Shown here piece by piece: positions 1 through 6,777 of a stretch of DNA of 7,914 bases; position 1 is the stretch's first letter; each line of letters begins with the position of its first letter. Made by a program: the position numbers and the translations under genes. Below the pieces are notes generated by a model. The model saw only the letters and a list, made by a program, of their open reading frames with translations, made no database searches and was not told where the DNA came from. The stretch is from an uncultured Porphyromonadaceae bacterium (lineage in GTDB: Bacteria; Bacteroidota; Bacteroidia; Bacteroidales; Muribaculaceae). The stretch covers positions 1 to 7,914 of the forward strand of contig UQKE01000066.1 of assembly GCA_900541555.1 (NCBI GenBank), written 5' to 3'.

Positions 1-29
1 TGTTATTCCGAGGCGCAGCTTACCTTATG

Positions 30-63
30 CAAAGGTACACAAGCCGAGAGAAGAATCGTCAAA
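30..63 (-). promoter_or_regulatory. Putative Bacteroides-type promoter firing leftward out of the window
   Basis: On the minus strand there is a TTTG (60-63), a 22-base spacer and TACCTTTG (30-37), matching the Bacteroidota -33/-7 consensus TTTG and TAnnTTTG with a spacer slightly longer than the usual 19-21. The -7 element lies inside a perfect palindrome, TACCTT-ATGCA-AAGGTA (21-37), so an operator at the start of transcription is possible. It would serve a gene beyond position 1 that cannot be seen. The motif match is direct observation; the function is inference. Confidence 0.5.
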
Positions 64-179
64 ACAACTTGATTATTTCACGATTTTTTCGCCTTTTTAG
101 TAAACAAATGAAACAAAAGAAGGGGTCGGCAGAAAAAAGATTAGAATAATTTTGTTGCAACTAAGAAATGATTTATTCT

Positions 180-256
180 GTTGAGGGTTGGGAGTTGAGA
201 GCCCTGCAGATTGGGAAACACACGGTTATGCAGCAATGCGCAACTCAACCCTCAAC
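180..256. repeat. Heptamer-based inverted repeat downstream of xerD
   Basis: Positions 180-200 are three tandem heptamers of the form GTTGRGR/GTTGGGA. The same heptamer recurs inverted at 241-256. The arms pair as 180-190 with 246-256 and, after a 2-base bulge, 193-197 with 241-245, giving 16 pairs around a loop of about 43 bases. A second complementary pair, 209-217 (GATTGGGAA) with 266-274 (TTCCCAATC), crosses the first in a pseudoknot-like order and reaches the last codon of xerD. It lies directly past the xerD stop on the minus strand, so it may shape the 3' end of that message. There is no U-tract, so it is not a standard intrinsic terminator. Confidence 0.5.
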
Positions 257-272
257 CATAGACCGTTCCCAA

Positions 273-1208
273 TCAGTTTTTCCTCCGTTTGCTTCGCGGA
301 TGGTACTTCACCACTTCCCTCCGAAGGAAACTGCGATCTATATGCACATAGATTTCTGTCGTTGTTATGTTTTCATGCCCGAGCATCTGCTGGATGGCAC
401 GCAAATTGGCGCCGCCTTCGAGCAAATGGGTAGCAAAGGAATGGCGCAAGGTATGCGGACTGATACGTTTCCTGATGCCGCATTGCCCGCACAAATCCTT
501 CACAATGTAGAACACCATCACACGCGACATTTTTCCGCCTCGCCGGTTCAGGAAAAGGATGTTTTCGCTTCCACGCTTTGGCGTCAATGCGCCTCGACGT
601 TTCAAATAGGCTGAAATTTCTTTCAATGCCGAACGGGCCACCGGCACAAGCCGCTGCTTTTCGCCTTTCCCCTTGACAATGACATATTCTTCATCCATAT
701 AAATGTCGGACAGCTTCAATCCGACAAGCTCCGAAACGCGCAATCCGCAACTATAAAGCATTTCAATGATAGCCTTGTTGCGCACCCCTTCGTAAGTTTT
801 CCCGTCGGTGGCAGCTTCCATGGCATCGATTTCTTCCACCGTCAAAATGTCGGGCAAATTGCGCCCGAGCCGCGGCAATTCGAGCAGCCGCGACGGATCG
901 TCCGCGATGATGCCATTTATTTTCAAAAAATGAAAAAACGCGCGAATGCCCGATATGATGCGAGCCTGCGAACGTGGATGAATGCCCACGTCGTGGAGCG
1001 CGGCAAGAAACTCATGCAAATCGGCTTCAACAATATCCGACAACGACTTTCGCGACAATTCCAAATAGCGCAACAACTTCTCGACATCATCGTCGTAGCC
1101 GTCAATCGTATTGGCCGACAATCCTTTTTCAAAGGAAAGATAGGCGTTGAATTGTTCGATGATCTGACCGAATTTTGCTATTTCACTTTTGTTTTTTGCC
1201 GATTTCAT
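273..1208 (-). CDS. xerD: Tyrosine recombinase XerD-like (chromosome dimer resolution)
   Basis: This gene encodes a 311-aa site-specific tyrosine recombinase. The family resolves chromosome dimers at dif near the terminus through a covalent 3'-phosphotyrosine intermediate. The N-terminal SAM-like core-binding domain covers about residues 14-98 and the catalytic domain about 118-300. The full catalytic set is visible: R157 (GLRVSE), the beta-hairpin K181 (KGKGEKQR), H252 and R255 (HTLRH), H278 (LGHEN) and nucleophile Y287 (TTTEIYVHID). The start at 1208 is chosen because it gives the usual length of about 300 aa and leaves room for a promoter. An in-frame ATG at 1313 would add 35 residues unlike the family and run into aroQ. 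The gene is divergent from aroQ across an 85-base spacer. The neighbouring housekeeping genes and intact catalytic residues favour the chromosomal Xer over a mobile-element integrase. XerC or another Xer paralogue remains possible from sequence alone. Confidence 0.9.
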   Translation of the reverse strand: MKSAKNKSEIAKFGQIIEQFNAYLSFEKGLSANTIDGYDDDVEKLLRYLELSRKSLSDIVEADLHEFLAALHDVGIHPRSQARIISGIRAFFHFLKINGIIADDPSRLLELPRLGRNLPDILTVEEIDAMEAATDGKTYEGVRNKAIIEMLYSCGLRVSELVGLKLSDIYMDEEYVIVKGKGEKQRLVPVARSALKEISAYLKRRGALTPKRGSENILFLNRRGGKMSRVMVFYIVKDLCGQCGIRKRISPHTLRHSFATHLLEGGANLRAIQQMLGHENITTTEIYVHIDRSFLRREVVKYHPRSKRRKN

Positions 1209-1228
1209 GTCGGAATTTCGTAATTTTG
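1195..1228 (+). promoter_or_regulatory. Putative aroQ promoter
   Basis: TTTG at 1195-1198 and TAATTTTG at 1221-1228, 22 bases apart, fit the Bacteroidota promoter pattern with a slightly long spacer. Transcription would start near 1234, giving aroQ a leader of about 60 bases. The -33 element lies within the first codons of xerD on the other strand. The -7 element is an exact match; the -33 assignment is less certain. Confidence 0.45.
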
Positions 1229-1230
1229 CC

Positions 1231-1252
1231 GTGCCAAATGCTTTTTTGGCAC
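1231..1252. promoter_or_regulatory. Perfect 8-bp dyad between the xerD and aroQ promoters
   Basis: GTGCCAAA (1231-1238) and TTTGGCAC (1245-1252) are perfect inverted repeats separated by 6 bases. The dyad is centred almost exactly between the two face-to-face -7 elements at 1221-1228 and 1257-1264, and both predicted transcription starts fall within or beside it. It could be an operator, or a hairpin at the 5' end of either message. There is no T-tract on either side, so a terminator is unlikely. Confidence 0.45.
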
Positions 1253-1256
1253 AAAG

Positions 1257-1264
1257 CAAAGTTA
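1257..1264 (-). promoter_or_regulatory. Putative -7 element of the xerD promoter
   Basis: TAACTTTG on the minus strand matches TAnnTTTG exactly. No clean TTTG lies at the expected -33 distance; only a T-run is present near 1276-1280. A start near 1251 would give xerD a leader of about 42 bases, consistent with the chosen start at 1208. The -7 match is seen directly; use as a promoter is inferred. Confidence 0.4.
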
Positions 1265-1293
1265 CGACTTCTCTCGAAAAAGCCATTGCTATT

Positions 1294-1719
1294 ATGAAAG
1301 TTTTAATCATCAACGGTCCGAACCTTAACTTGACAGGCTCGCGGGAAAAATCGATTTATGGAGAAATGACGTTCGACCATTTCTTTTCAAGCTTGAAAGC
1401 GTCGTATCCCGACGTTATTTTTGAATATTTCCAAAGCAACCACGAAGGCGCAATCATCGACAAAATCCATAGCGTAGGGTTCGACTGCGACGGAATCATA
1501 CTCAATGCCGGCGCCTACACCCATACATCGATTGCCATAGCCGACGCCATCCGCGCCGTGAAAGCGCCGGCGATCGAAGTGCATATTTCCAACATCCACG
1601 CTCGCGAAGATTATCGGCACGTGTCGATGATAGCAAGCGCATGCCGCGGCGTGATTGCCGGATTCGGGCTCGACAGCTACCGATTGGCATTGGAAGCACT
1701 GCTCCATCATGCCGAATAG
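1294..1719 (+). CDS. aroQ: 3-dehydroquinate dehydratase, type II
   Basis: This 141-aa cytosolic enzyme dehydrates 3-dehydroquinate to 3-dehydroshikimate, step three of the shikimate pathway to aromatic amino acids. Family members form dodecamers. The type II signature is complete: the N-terminal NGPNLNL (7-13), catalytic R17 and Y22 on the flexible lid (SREKSIYG), QSNHEG (47-52), the substrate loop NAGAYTHTS (71-79), and EVHISN with IHARE (95-105), containing the general-acid H97. The usual NPGAYTHTS loop here reads NAGAYTHTS, a conservative change. The start at 1294 is chosen because MKVLIINGPN is the typical family N-terminus; an upstream in-frame ATG at 1189 would add 35 residues overlapping xerD. 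No Shine-Dalgarno is seen. Pyruvate kinase follows 73 bases later with no clear promoter between, so co-transcription is likely. Confidence 0.95.
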   Translation: MKVLIINGPNLNLTGSREKSIYGEMTFDHFFSSLKASYPDVIFEYFQSNHEGAIIDKIHSVGFDCDGIILNAGAYTHTSIAIADAIRAVKAPAIEVHISNIHAREDYRHVSMIASACRGVIAGFGLDSYRLALEALLHHAE

Positions 1720-1792
1720 CCCGACGGCGGCATTCCGCACCTTGAAGTCCGATGCCTGAAAAGCGGCAAACTCATAAGCATATTCAAAAAAA

Positions 1793-3271
1793 ATGGCACA
1801 AAACAAATTTACGAAAATCGTCGCTACGGTTTCCGATCGCCGATGCGATGCGGACTTTATCAAAAAATTATACGACAACGGGCTGAATGTGGTACGCATG
1901 AATTCCGCCCATTTGCAACGAGAAGGGTTTCAACGCATCATCGACAATGTGCGGCAAGTGTCTGATCGAATCGGCATCCTCATGGACACGAAAGGCCCCG
2001 AAATCCGCACCACGACCAACGCCGACGATGCGAACCTGAATTTTTCCGCAGGCGACACAACCGTGTTCGTGGGCAACCCCGACCAACTATCCACGAAAGA
2101 ACGCATCTGCTTGTCGTATGCCGACATTGCCAACGATGTGCGCGCGGGAATGCACTTGCTTGTCGACGACGGCGAACTCGACTTCCGCATCGACGCGATA
2201 GAAGGCGGCGAATTGAAATGCACCGCCCAAAACGACGGGTCGCTGGGCTCGCGCAAAAGCGTCAACGTCCCCGGCGCCAGCATCAAATTGCCGTCCCTCA
2301 CGCAGCGCGACATCACCAACATCGGCTATGCCGTCGAAATGGGCGTCGACTTCATCGCGCATTCTTTCGTGAGAAGCCGCCAAGACGTGCTCGACATCCA
2401 AGCCATACTCGACTCCCACGGAAGCCACATTAAAATCATCTCAAAAATTGAAAACCAAGAGGGCATCGACAACTTCGACGAAATTCTCGATGCTTCGTAT
2501 GGCATCATGATTGCCCGCGGCGACCTCGGCATTGAAGTGCCGGCCGAACGCATCCCCGTGCTCCAACGCGAATTGATCCGCAAATGCATCAATGCCCACA
2601 AGCCGGTCATCGTCGCCACCCAGATGCTCCACACGATGATTACCAACCCGCGCCCAACCCGCGCAGAAGTTTCCGACATCGCAAATGCCGTGTTCCAACG
2701 CACCGACGCGCTGATGCTCAGCGGAGAAACCGCCTATGGGAAATATCCCGTGGAAGCAATATCCACCATGTCGCGCATCATCAGCGAAACGGAATCCGTG
2801 TTGAAACGACGCGACGACGCGTTCAACCACACGCTTTTTTGCCGCGACACTTCCGACGTGACTGCATTTCTCGCACATGGCGCCGTCGACTCGCAATATG
2901 AAATCGGCACGAAAGCCATCATCACCGACAGCTACACAGGGCGCACGGCACGATACATCGCGTCGTTTCGAGGCATCAGCCCGACGCTTGCTTTGTGCTA
3001 CCGGCCCAATGTTCCCCGCCTGTTGGCGCTTTCCTATGGCGTATACCCTCTATACCAAAAGAAGGACGCTTCTTCGCGCGAATATCTCTACAACGGGTTG
3101 AAGCATCTCATTGAGTACGGCTTCATCACGCGCAACGACAAAATAGCGTATTTGGGAGGCGGATTCGGCGAAGGAAAAGGCACAACATTCCTCGAAATAA
3201 ACCGAGTGGACGACGTGATGCAAAACTACGACCGCTACGATTTGCCCAATTTGGAAAAGCCCGAACAATAA
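1793..3271 (+). CDS. pyk: Pyruvate kinase
   Basis: This 492-aa glycolytic enzyme transfers phosphate from phosphoenolpyruvate to ADP, making pyruvate and ATP in the cytosol. The N-terminal TIM-barrel entry reads TKIVATVSDRR, the form seen in Bacteroidota enzymes. NVVRMNSAH (32-40) and MDTKGPEIRT (64-73) are nucleotide and metal site motifs; the B domain occupies roughly 74-170. The catalytic signature IKIISKIENQEG (213-224) carries K218 and E220. IARGDLGIEVP (240-250) supplies D244. TQMLHTMITNPRPTRAEVSDIANAV (276-300) and the LMLSGETAYGKYP segment complete the active site. The C-terminal domain runs from about 355 to 490 and includes ITDSYTGRTARYIASFR, similar to the usual allosteric domain. 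Length is normal. The start follows an A-rich stretch without a Shine-Dalgarno. It sits 73 bases after aroQ, and its stop overlaps the next start by one base. Confidence 0.96.
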   Translation: MAQNKFTKIVATVSDRRCDADFIKKLYDNGLNVVRMNSAHLQREGFQRIIDNVRQVSDRIGILMDTKGPEIRTTTNADDANLNFSAGDTTVFVGNPDQLSTKERICLSYADIANDVRAGMHLLVDDGELDFRIDAIEGGELKCTAQNDGSLGSRKSVNVPGASIKLPSLTQRDITNIGYAVEMGVDFIAHSFVRSRQDVLDIQAILDSHGSHIKIISKIENQEGIDNFDEILDASYGIMIARGDLGIEVPAERIPVLQRELIRKCINAHKPVIVATQMLHTMITNPRPTRAEVSDIANAVFQRTDALMLSGETAYGKYPVEAISTMSRIISETESVLKRRDDAFNHTLFCRDTSDVTAFLAHGAVDSQYEIGTKAIITDSYTGRTARYIASFRGISPTLALCYRPNVPRLLALSYGVYPLYQKKDASSREYLYNGLKHLIEYGFITRNDKIAYLGGGFGEGKGTTFLEINRVDDVMQNYDRYDLPNLEKPEQ

Positions 3272-3903
3272 TGACGGAAGAATTAGAAGACTATATCCTG
3301 AGCCACATCGACAAGGAAGGCGAATCCCTGCACAAGCTCGACCGCGAAACCCATCTTTTCCATTTGCGGCCACGCATGTGTTCAGGACACTTGCAAGGAC
3401 GACTGCTGAAAATGATAGTCCGGATGATTCGCCCGAAAAACATATTGGAGTTAGGCACCTTTACCGGCTATTCCGCATTGTCGATGGCAGAAGGCATGGA
3501 TGGCGACGGGGAGCTGCACACCGTGGAAATCGACGACGAATTGGAGGACTTCATCCGCGAGCATTTGGAGAAATCGCCTTATGCCGACCGCATACACCTG
3601 CATATCGGCGACGCGCTCGAAATAGTGCCGCAATTGGGTTTGACTTTCGATTTGGTATTCATCGATGCCGACAAACGGCGATACGACGACTACTACAACA
3701 TGGTTTTCGACCATGTCGCCCATGGCGGATTCATCCTTGCCGACAATACGCTGTGGGACGGCAAAGTGGTCGATTACGGCAAAAAACTCGACGCGCAAAC
3801 AGCAGGGATCCTTCGTTTCAACGACCTTGTGGCGGCCGATCCGCGCGTGGAAAAAGTGATTCTTCCTTTGCGCGACGGACTGACCATCATCCGCAAAATC
3901 TAA
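3271..3903 (+). CDS. SAM-dependent O-methyltransferase, family 3 (CCoAOMT/catechol OMT-like)
   Basis: This 210-aa Rossmann-fold methyltransferase belongs to the family of YrrM and plant caffeoyl-CoA O-methyltransferases, which usually methylate vicinal hydroxyls in a metal-dependent way. Bacterial substrates are mostly unknown; some relatives modify tRNA, so the substrate here is open. SAM-binding motif I is ILELGTFTGYSAL (58-70), followed by the acidic E86 in HTVEIDDE. FIDADKRRYDDYY (130-142) and ADNTLWDGKV (157-166) carry the likely metal ligands D132, D158 and N159. The C-terminal VILPLRDGLTIIRK closes the sheet as is typical. The start ATG overlaps the pyruvate kinase stop (TAATG), implying translational coupling. 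Its stop TAA (3901-3903) overlaps the stop of the convergent downstream gene. No intrinsic terminator is seen after it. Confidence 0.9.
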   Translation: MTEELEDYILSHIDKEGESLHKLDRETHLFHLRPRMCSGHLQGRLLKMIVRMIRPKNILELGTFTGYSALSMAEGMDGDGELHTVEIDDELEDFIREHLEKSPYADRIHLHIGDALEIVPQLGLTFDLVFIDADKRRYDDYYNMVFDHVAHGGFILADNTLWDGKVVDYGKKLDAQTAGILRFNDLVAADPRVEKVILPLRDGLTIIRKI

Positions 3904-6275
3904 CCGCCGAAAAACAAACGAGCCGGAAGAATCGCCGTCCCCGCCGGAAAAACACCTTTGATTTCCAAGCGGCAATCACGCACACGGGGCGCAACGACGC
4001 GATGCACGAACGGAGCGCCTATCTGCCCTCGCATCCGCAAACGCGACAACAACTCGCCATGGCAAGAATGCCCGTTCTCTCCATACACGGCAAAGCGGGC
4101 ATCGGCTTTGTCGGCCACGGCATCCCACTCCACGGCTTTCAGCCGCAACCCGCCTGTCGGTATTTGGGCTGAACGAAGCTCTATTTCCATATCGCGTTCG
4201 TTTTCCTCCTCGATGGCAAGCAACGACGACGATTCGCACAAAATCGTGCCGGCATCCGAATTTACAAGGTTTTCGATTTTCATCCGGCGGCGATAAAACT
4301 TGTTTTCGCCATCGACCACGACGACGCCATCCGCAGCAAGCACCCAAATTTCATCAAACCGCACGCTATACCCCATGCCAACGACATTCTCCACCACAAT
4401 GCCGGTCGAAACGACTTTCGAACCTTCATACCGGCACACTTCTCCATGCGTATCGGCAAAAGCCAACCCCGCCGCAGTCGGGCAAATGCACTTTCCGTCA
4501 GGCGCGACATGTCGGGAAATCAACGTGGCGGCCGTGAAACGATGCCGGCTGTCGAAAGAAAGCAACCGAACGCCATCGGCGGAAAACAAGCAGAGAGGAC
4601 TGCGACCGAGCGTCCACGACGAACCATAGCGAAACGACGGCGACACCGCAATGATGCTTCCGCTGCCAATTCCTTCACACGGTTGCCATTGCATTGGCAT
4701 ACTGCAAGGAGCTACAAACAATGCCGATTCGCAACGGCTATCAACGTTGCTCGATTCCGGTACAGCCACCGCATCCACGACCGACAGCATAAAACCATCC
4801 GTCGACACGGCAAAAGCGAAATTGCCCGATGAGGATGGACGCAACGCGATTTCCGCCCGAAACGACTTCCCTCCGGCAACGGCAATCACTTCCATTTTTA
4901 TTGCCCTTGCATCGGGATAACCAACACATCCCGTCAATTTCTCCGAATACCGCTCCGTCAATTCCGAACGCGTCACGACGGCTTCCCCTTCCGGCGTGGC
5001 AAGCGTCACAGCGACAAACGTGCTAGCCATGCCTTCCACCAAGCGCGACCCGTCGCACATCGACAAGAAATGCGGAGGCAACCGGCGTTTTACTGTCAAG
5101 TTTCCGGCAGCCAAATATCCGCCGGCGGAAGCAAACACCTTTGGCGAAAATTCGGCCGTGCGTGGCGACCATGCAGTTTCTGCTCCCGACAGATGCGCAT
5201 CGACAGCCCACGTCCCGGCTGCGATCTCCGTCACGCCTTCGCCACTTATCTTGCCTTGAAGAAACGCTTCGATGTCGGTAATCGCCGCCAAAAGCCGAAA
5301 TTTCCCCATTTCTGCTGCATCGGAAAGCAAGCGGCAACCATCGCGCCACGTTGCCGACATTCGCAAAAAGCATGAGGGTGAACCTGTTTGGCTTTGCTCT
5401 TTTCTAATTTCCACTTCGAAATCGGAATCGTCCACGTCGCATGCATAAATTTCCACGGCTTTCACAAAAGGTTTCCATGCCCCAATGCCGGAAGACACGA
5501 TTGCAATAGACGGCTTCCACGCCTCCGCCGTCAAAACCGATTCGCCCACGACGCGATTGCCGTCGGCATCGGTCGCGACTTCGCGCAACACGTCGGGATG
5601 CCACAACCCCTGCCCGACGGCCGCCATTTCGTCCGACCACATCAGGCTGTCGTCCCAAAAGCGCAACCCTACGCGCAAAAGCATCGGCAAAATACGCGAT
5701 CCGCGACGGCTTGCCGATTGCAACATCGAAACAACAGCTTTGCGAAAATTGCCGGCGGCTCGATTGTCGTCGACTGCGGTCAGCGTCGAGCCGGTCCATG
5801 CCGGGTAGTCGCCGGAGAGTTCCAATGCCTGCAACGGCAACGACATGACGCCTTGCGACTTCACGCCAAAAGCAAACGACGGCATTTCTATTTCGCCGCC
5901 AAGAAAAGAATATTTGCCGGAAACATAATGGAGATACTTCAACCCTTCGCTTGTCCCAAATATCGTCAATTCGCCGGCCGATGCCATGCCGGTCACATTG
6001 CCTGTCACGGGAAACAACGCTTGCTCGTCGAAAACAAACACGCCATCCGCGCGATGTCCCAACAATACAAGACCGGCATTTTCACGCACGATAAAATAAT
6101 ATTGCCGCCCTTCGCGCACATCGATGCCGACCAATCGATCGGTCTCTGCCATATAGGTGACGACAGCCGGATCGCCGGCCACTTCCATCCGGTTGCCGCA
6201 AGAACGCAACCCGACAACCTCCGCAGCCCCTTCGCGGCTCGTCGCGTCCAATCCCTTGAACGCAACTGTCTTCAT
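3900..6275 (-). CDS. Large hypothetical protein, possibly beta-propeller/prophage-tail-like
   Basis: A 791-aa protein of unknown function. No catalytic motif, convincing signal peptide or membrane helix is seen, so it looks cytosolic or phage-like. The N-terminus (VAFKGLDATSREGAAEVVGL, 4-23, then GNRMEVAGDP) has the 'domain opening' seen in large viral beta-propeller tail proteins, in which a list of residues precedes a first blade. Short beta-rich repeats follow, for example IFGTSEGLKYLHYVSGKYSF (105-124). Around 551-620, GSSWTLGRSPLCLFSADGV followed by ISRHV and GLAFADTHGEVCRYEG recalls Bacteroidales prophage-like proteins with a 'plYaFs-dGv...ItRdv...GvlF-t' pattern. This resemblance is from memory and is inference. 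The C-terminus (710-791) looks like a beta-sandwich. The start at 6275 is preferred because a -7 element lies at 6302-6309; ATGs at 6290 and 6356 are alternatives. GC content matches the housekeeping genes, arguing against very recent arrival. Confidence 0.75.
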   Translation of the reverse strand: MKTVAFKGLDATSREGAAEVVGLRSCGNRMEVAGDPAVVTYMAETDRLVGIDVREGRQYYFIVRENAGLVLLGHRADGVFVFDEQALFPVTGNVTGMASAGELTIFGTSEGLKYLHYVSGKYSFLGGEIEMPSFAFGVKSQGVMSLPLQALELSGDYPAWTGSTLTAVDDNRAAGNFRKAVVSMLQSASRRGSRILPMLLRVGLRFWDDSLMWSDEMAAVGQGLWHPDVLREVATDADGNRVVGESVLTAEAWKPSIAIVSSGIGAWKPFVKAVEIYACDVDDSDFEVEIRKEQSQTGSPSCFLRMSATWRDGCRLLSDAAEMGKFRLLAAITDIEAFLQGKISGEGVTEIAAGTWAVDAHLSGAETAWSPRTAEFSPKVFASAGGYLAAGNLTVKRRLPPHFLSMCDGSRLVEGMASTFVAVTLATPEGEAVVTRSELTERYSEKLTGCVGYPDARAIKMEVIAVAGGKSFRAEIALRPSSSGNFAFAVSTDGFMLSVVDAVAVPESSNVDSRCESALFVAPCSMPMQWQPCEGIGSGSIIAVSPSFRYGSSWTLGRSPLCLFSADGVRLLSFDSRHRFTAATLISRHVAPDGKCICPTAAGLAFADTHGEVCRYEGSKVVSTGIVVENVVGMGYSVRFDEIWVLAADGVVVVDGENKFYRRRMKIENLVNSDAGTILCESSSLLAIEEENERDMEIELRSAQIPTGGLRLKAVEWDAVADKADARFAVYGENGHSCHGELLSRLRMRGQIGAPFVHRVVAPRVRDCRLEIKGVFPAGTAILPARLFFGG

Positions 6276-6301
6276 CACGGATTTTTTCATCTTTTTTGCA
6301 G

Positions 6302-6337
6302 CAAAAATAAAAATGCAAGATTCCATGCACCTGCAAA
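6302..6337 (-). promoter_or_regulatory. Putative promoter of the large hypothetical gene
   Basis: On the minus strand TATTTTTG (6302-6309) matches TAnnTTTG exactly, with TTTG at 6334-6337. The spacer is 24 bases, longer than usual, so the -33 is doubtful. A start near 6296 would leave only about 6 bases before the ATG at 6290 and about 21 before the ATG at 6275, which favours 6275. It also rules against 6356, which would lie upstream of the promoter. Confidence 0.4.
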
Positions 6338-6437
6338 AACGAGAAATCAACCACACCGTTGCGCGCCAACATCTGCCACGAGTAGCCTGCCTTTCCTGAA
6401 AAAAGTTGGCTCATAACAGAGACAAATTATGTATTAT

Positions 6438-6569
6438 TTACGAACAAAAAAACAGCGGAAGCATATATGATACATTATAAATGCGAGTATGGTTAAGACT
6501 TGTCAACGCCGCTATCGGATATTTCCCTGCCAACTCTTCCAATTTCGTTTTCAACGTCCTTTCAATCAT
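6438..6569 (-). pseudogene. Truncated 5' remnant of an AAA_14/DUF4143 ATPase gene
   Basis: From an ATG at 6567-6569 the frame reads MIERTLKTKLEELAGKYPI, identical to residues 2-19 of the intact ATPase to the right (whose own Met lies outside the window). It then changes to AALTSL in place of VTLTGP and loses all resemblance just before the Walker A motif. It stops at 6438-6440 after 43 codons. With no P-loop it cannot be a functional ATPase. It retains a promoter of perfect consensus 20 bases upstream, so it may still be transcribed. It may be what is left of a second tandem copy, or the edge of a duplicated unit. A functional 43-aa peptide is unlikely, because the tail has no recognisable features. 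Confidence 0.7.
6512..6566. repeat. 55-bp direct repeat, left copy
   Basis: These 55 bases are identical to 7860-7914. The flanking left base differs (G at 6511, A at 7859), and partial similarity continues a few codons farther left. The right limit cannot be judged because the other copy ends at the window edge. It encodes codons 2-19 of the ATPase on the minus strand. Confidence 0.95.
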
Positions 6570-6588
6570 ATCATTCGCTTTGTTTTTG

Positions 6589-6619
6589 CAAATTTACGAT
6601 TAGAAAATAAATCTGCAAA
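6589..6619 (-). promoter_or_regulatory. Consensus Bacteroides-type promoter upstream of the ATPase remnant
   Basis: On the minus strand TTTG (6616-6619), a spacer of exactly 19 bases and TAAATTTG (6589-6596) fit the Bacteroidota consensus perfectly. The predicted start is about 6583, giving a leader of about 14 bases to the remnant's ATG at 6569. It is the strongest promoter match in the window. If sequence beyond 7914 repeats 6567 onward, the intact ATPase has the same promoter. Confidence 0.7.
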
Positions 6620-6777
6620 AACAGTTCTGCCCTGCATAAGAAAAAGGATAAATTCTTTCCGCCAATTCTCGGATTTCACTACATAAATAATATAGATGCG
6701 TCTCGGGAAAACAATTTTAAACAAGTTTGAACGCTATGTTTTGTTCAGATAAATGCCATTTGTCTTTTCGAACGTGC
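6620..6777. other. AT-rich spacer behind the intact ATPase gene
   Basis: This 158-base stretch lies between the ATPase stop and the promoter of the remnant. It holds no plausible coding frame. Only weak short inverted repeats are visible (for example GAAC/GTTC around 6730-6746), and none is followed by a T-tract on the minus strand, so I see no clear intrinsic terminator for the ATPase. Read-through into the remnant is therefore possible. Confidence 0.4.

Noticed and set aside
147..154. TAATTTTG as a rightward promoter -7 element
   Set aside because: There is no TTTG at the -33 distance and no plus-strand gene follows.
180..256. An integron attC site (GTT...AAC arms)
   Set aside because: The core does not match GTTRRRY/RYYYAAC properly, and no integron integrase or cassette array is present; XerD has no integron-specific insertion that I can see.
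168..614. Plus-strand frames over the start of the window and the 3' part of xerD
   Set aside because: Most of the frame is antisense to the catalytic domain of xerD and no promoter or homology supports it.
1245..1260. Sigma-54 promoter (TGGCAC motif)
   Set aside because: TTGC is missing at the -12 position on both strands, and TGGCAC is explained by the dyad.
1209..1313. Longer N-terminus for xerD starting at 1313
   Set aside because: The extra 35 residues are not family-like and would overlap the aroQ start and both -7 elements.
3378..4172. A 264-codon plus-strand frame crossing the methyltransferase end
   Set aside because: It runs out of frame through the clear methyltransferase and into the antisense of the large gene; composition is Arg/His-rich and unlike a real protein.
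5388..6416. A 342-codon open frame on the plus strand opposite the large hypothetical gene
   Set aside because: It is an antisense shadow: its product is rich in His, Arg, Cys and Gln with no domain pattern, while the minus strand reads as a normal protein.
6489..6686. A 65-codon plus-strand frame in the right intergenic region
   Set aside because: It is antisense to the ATPase remnant and its promoter, with no support of its own.
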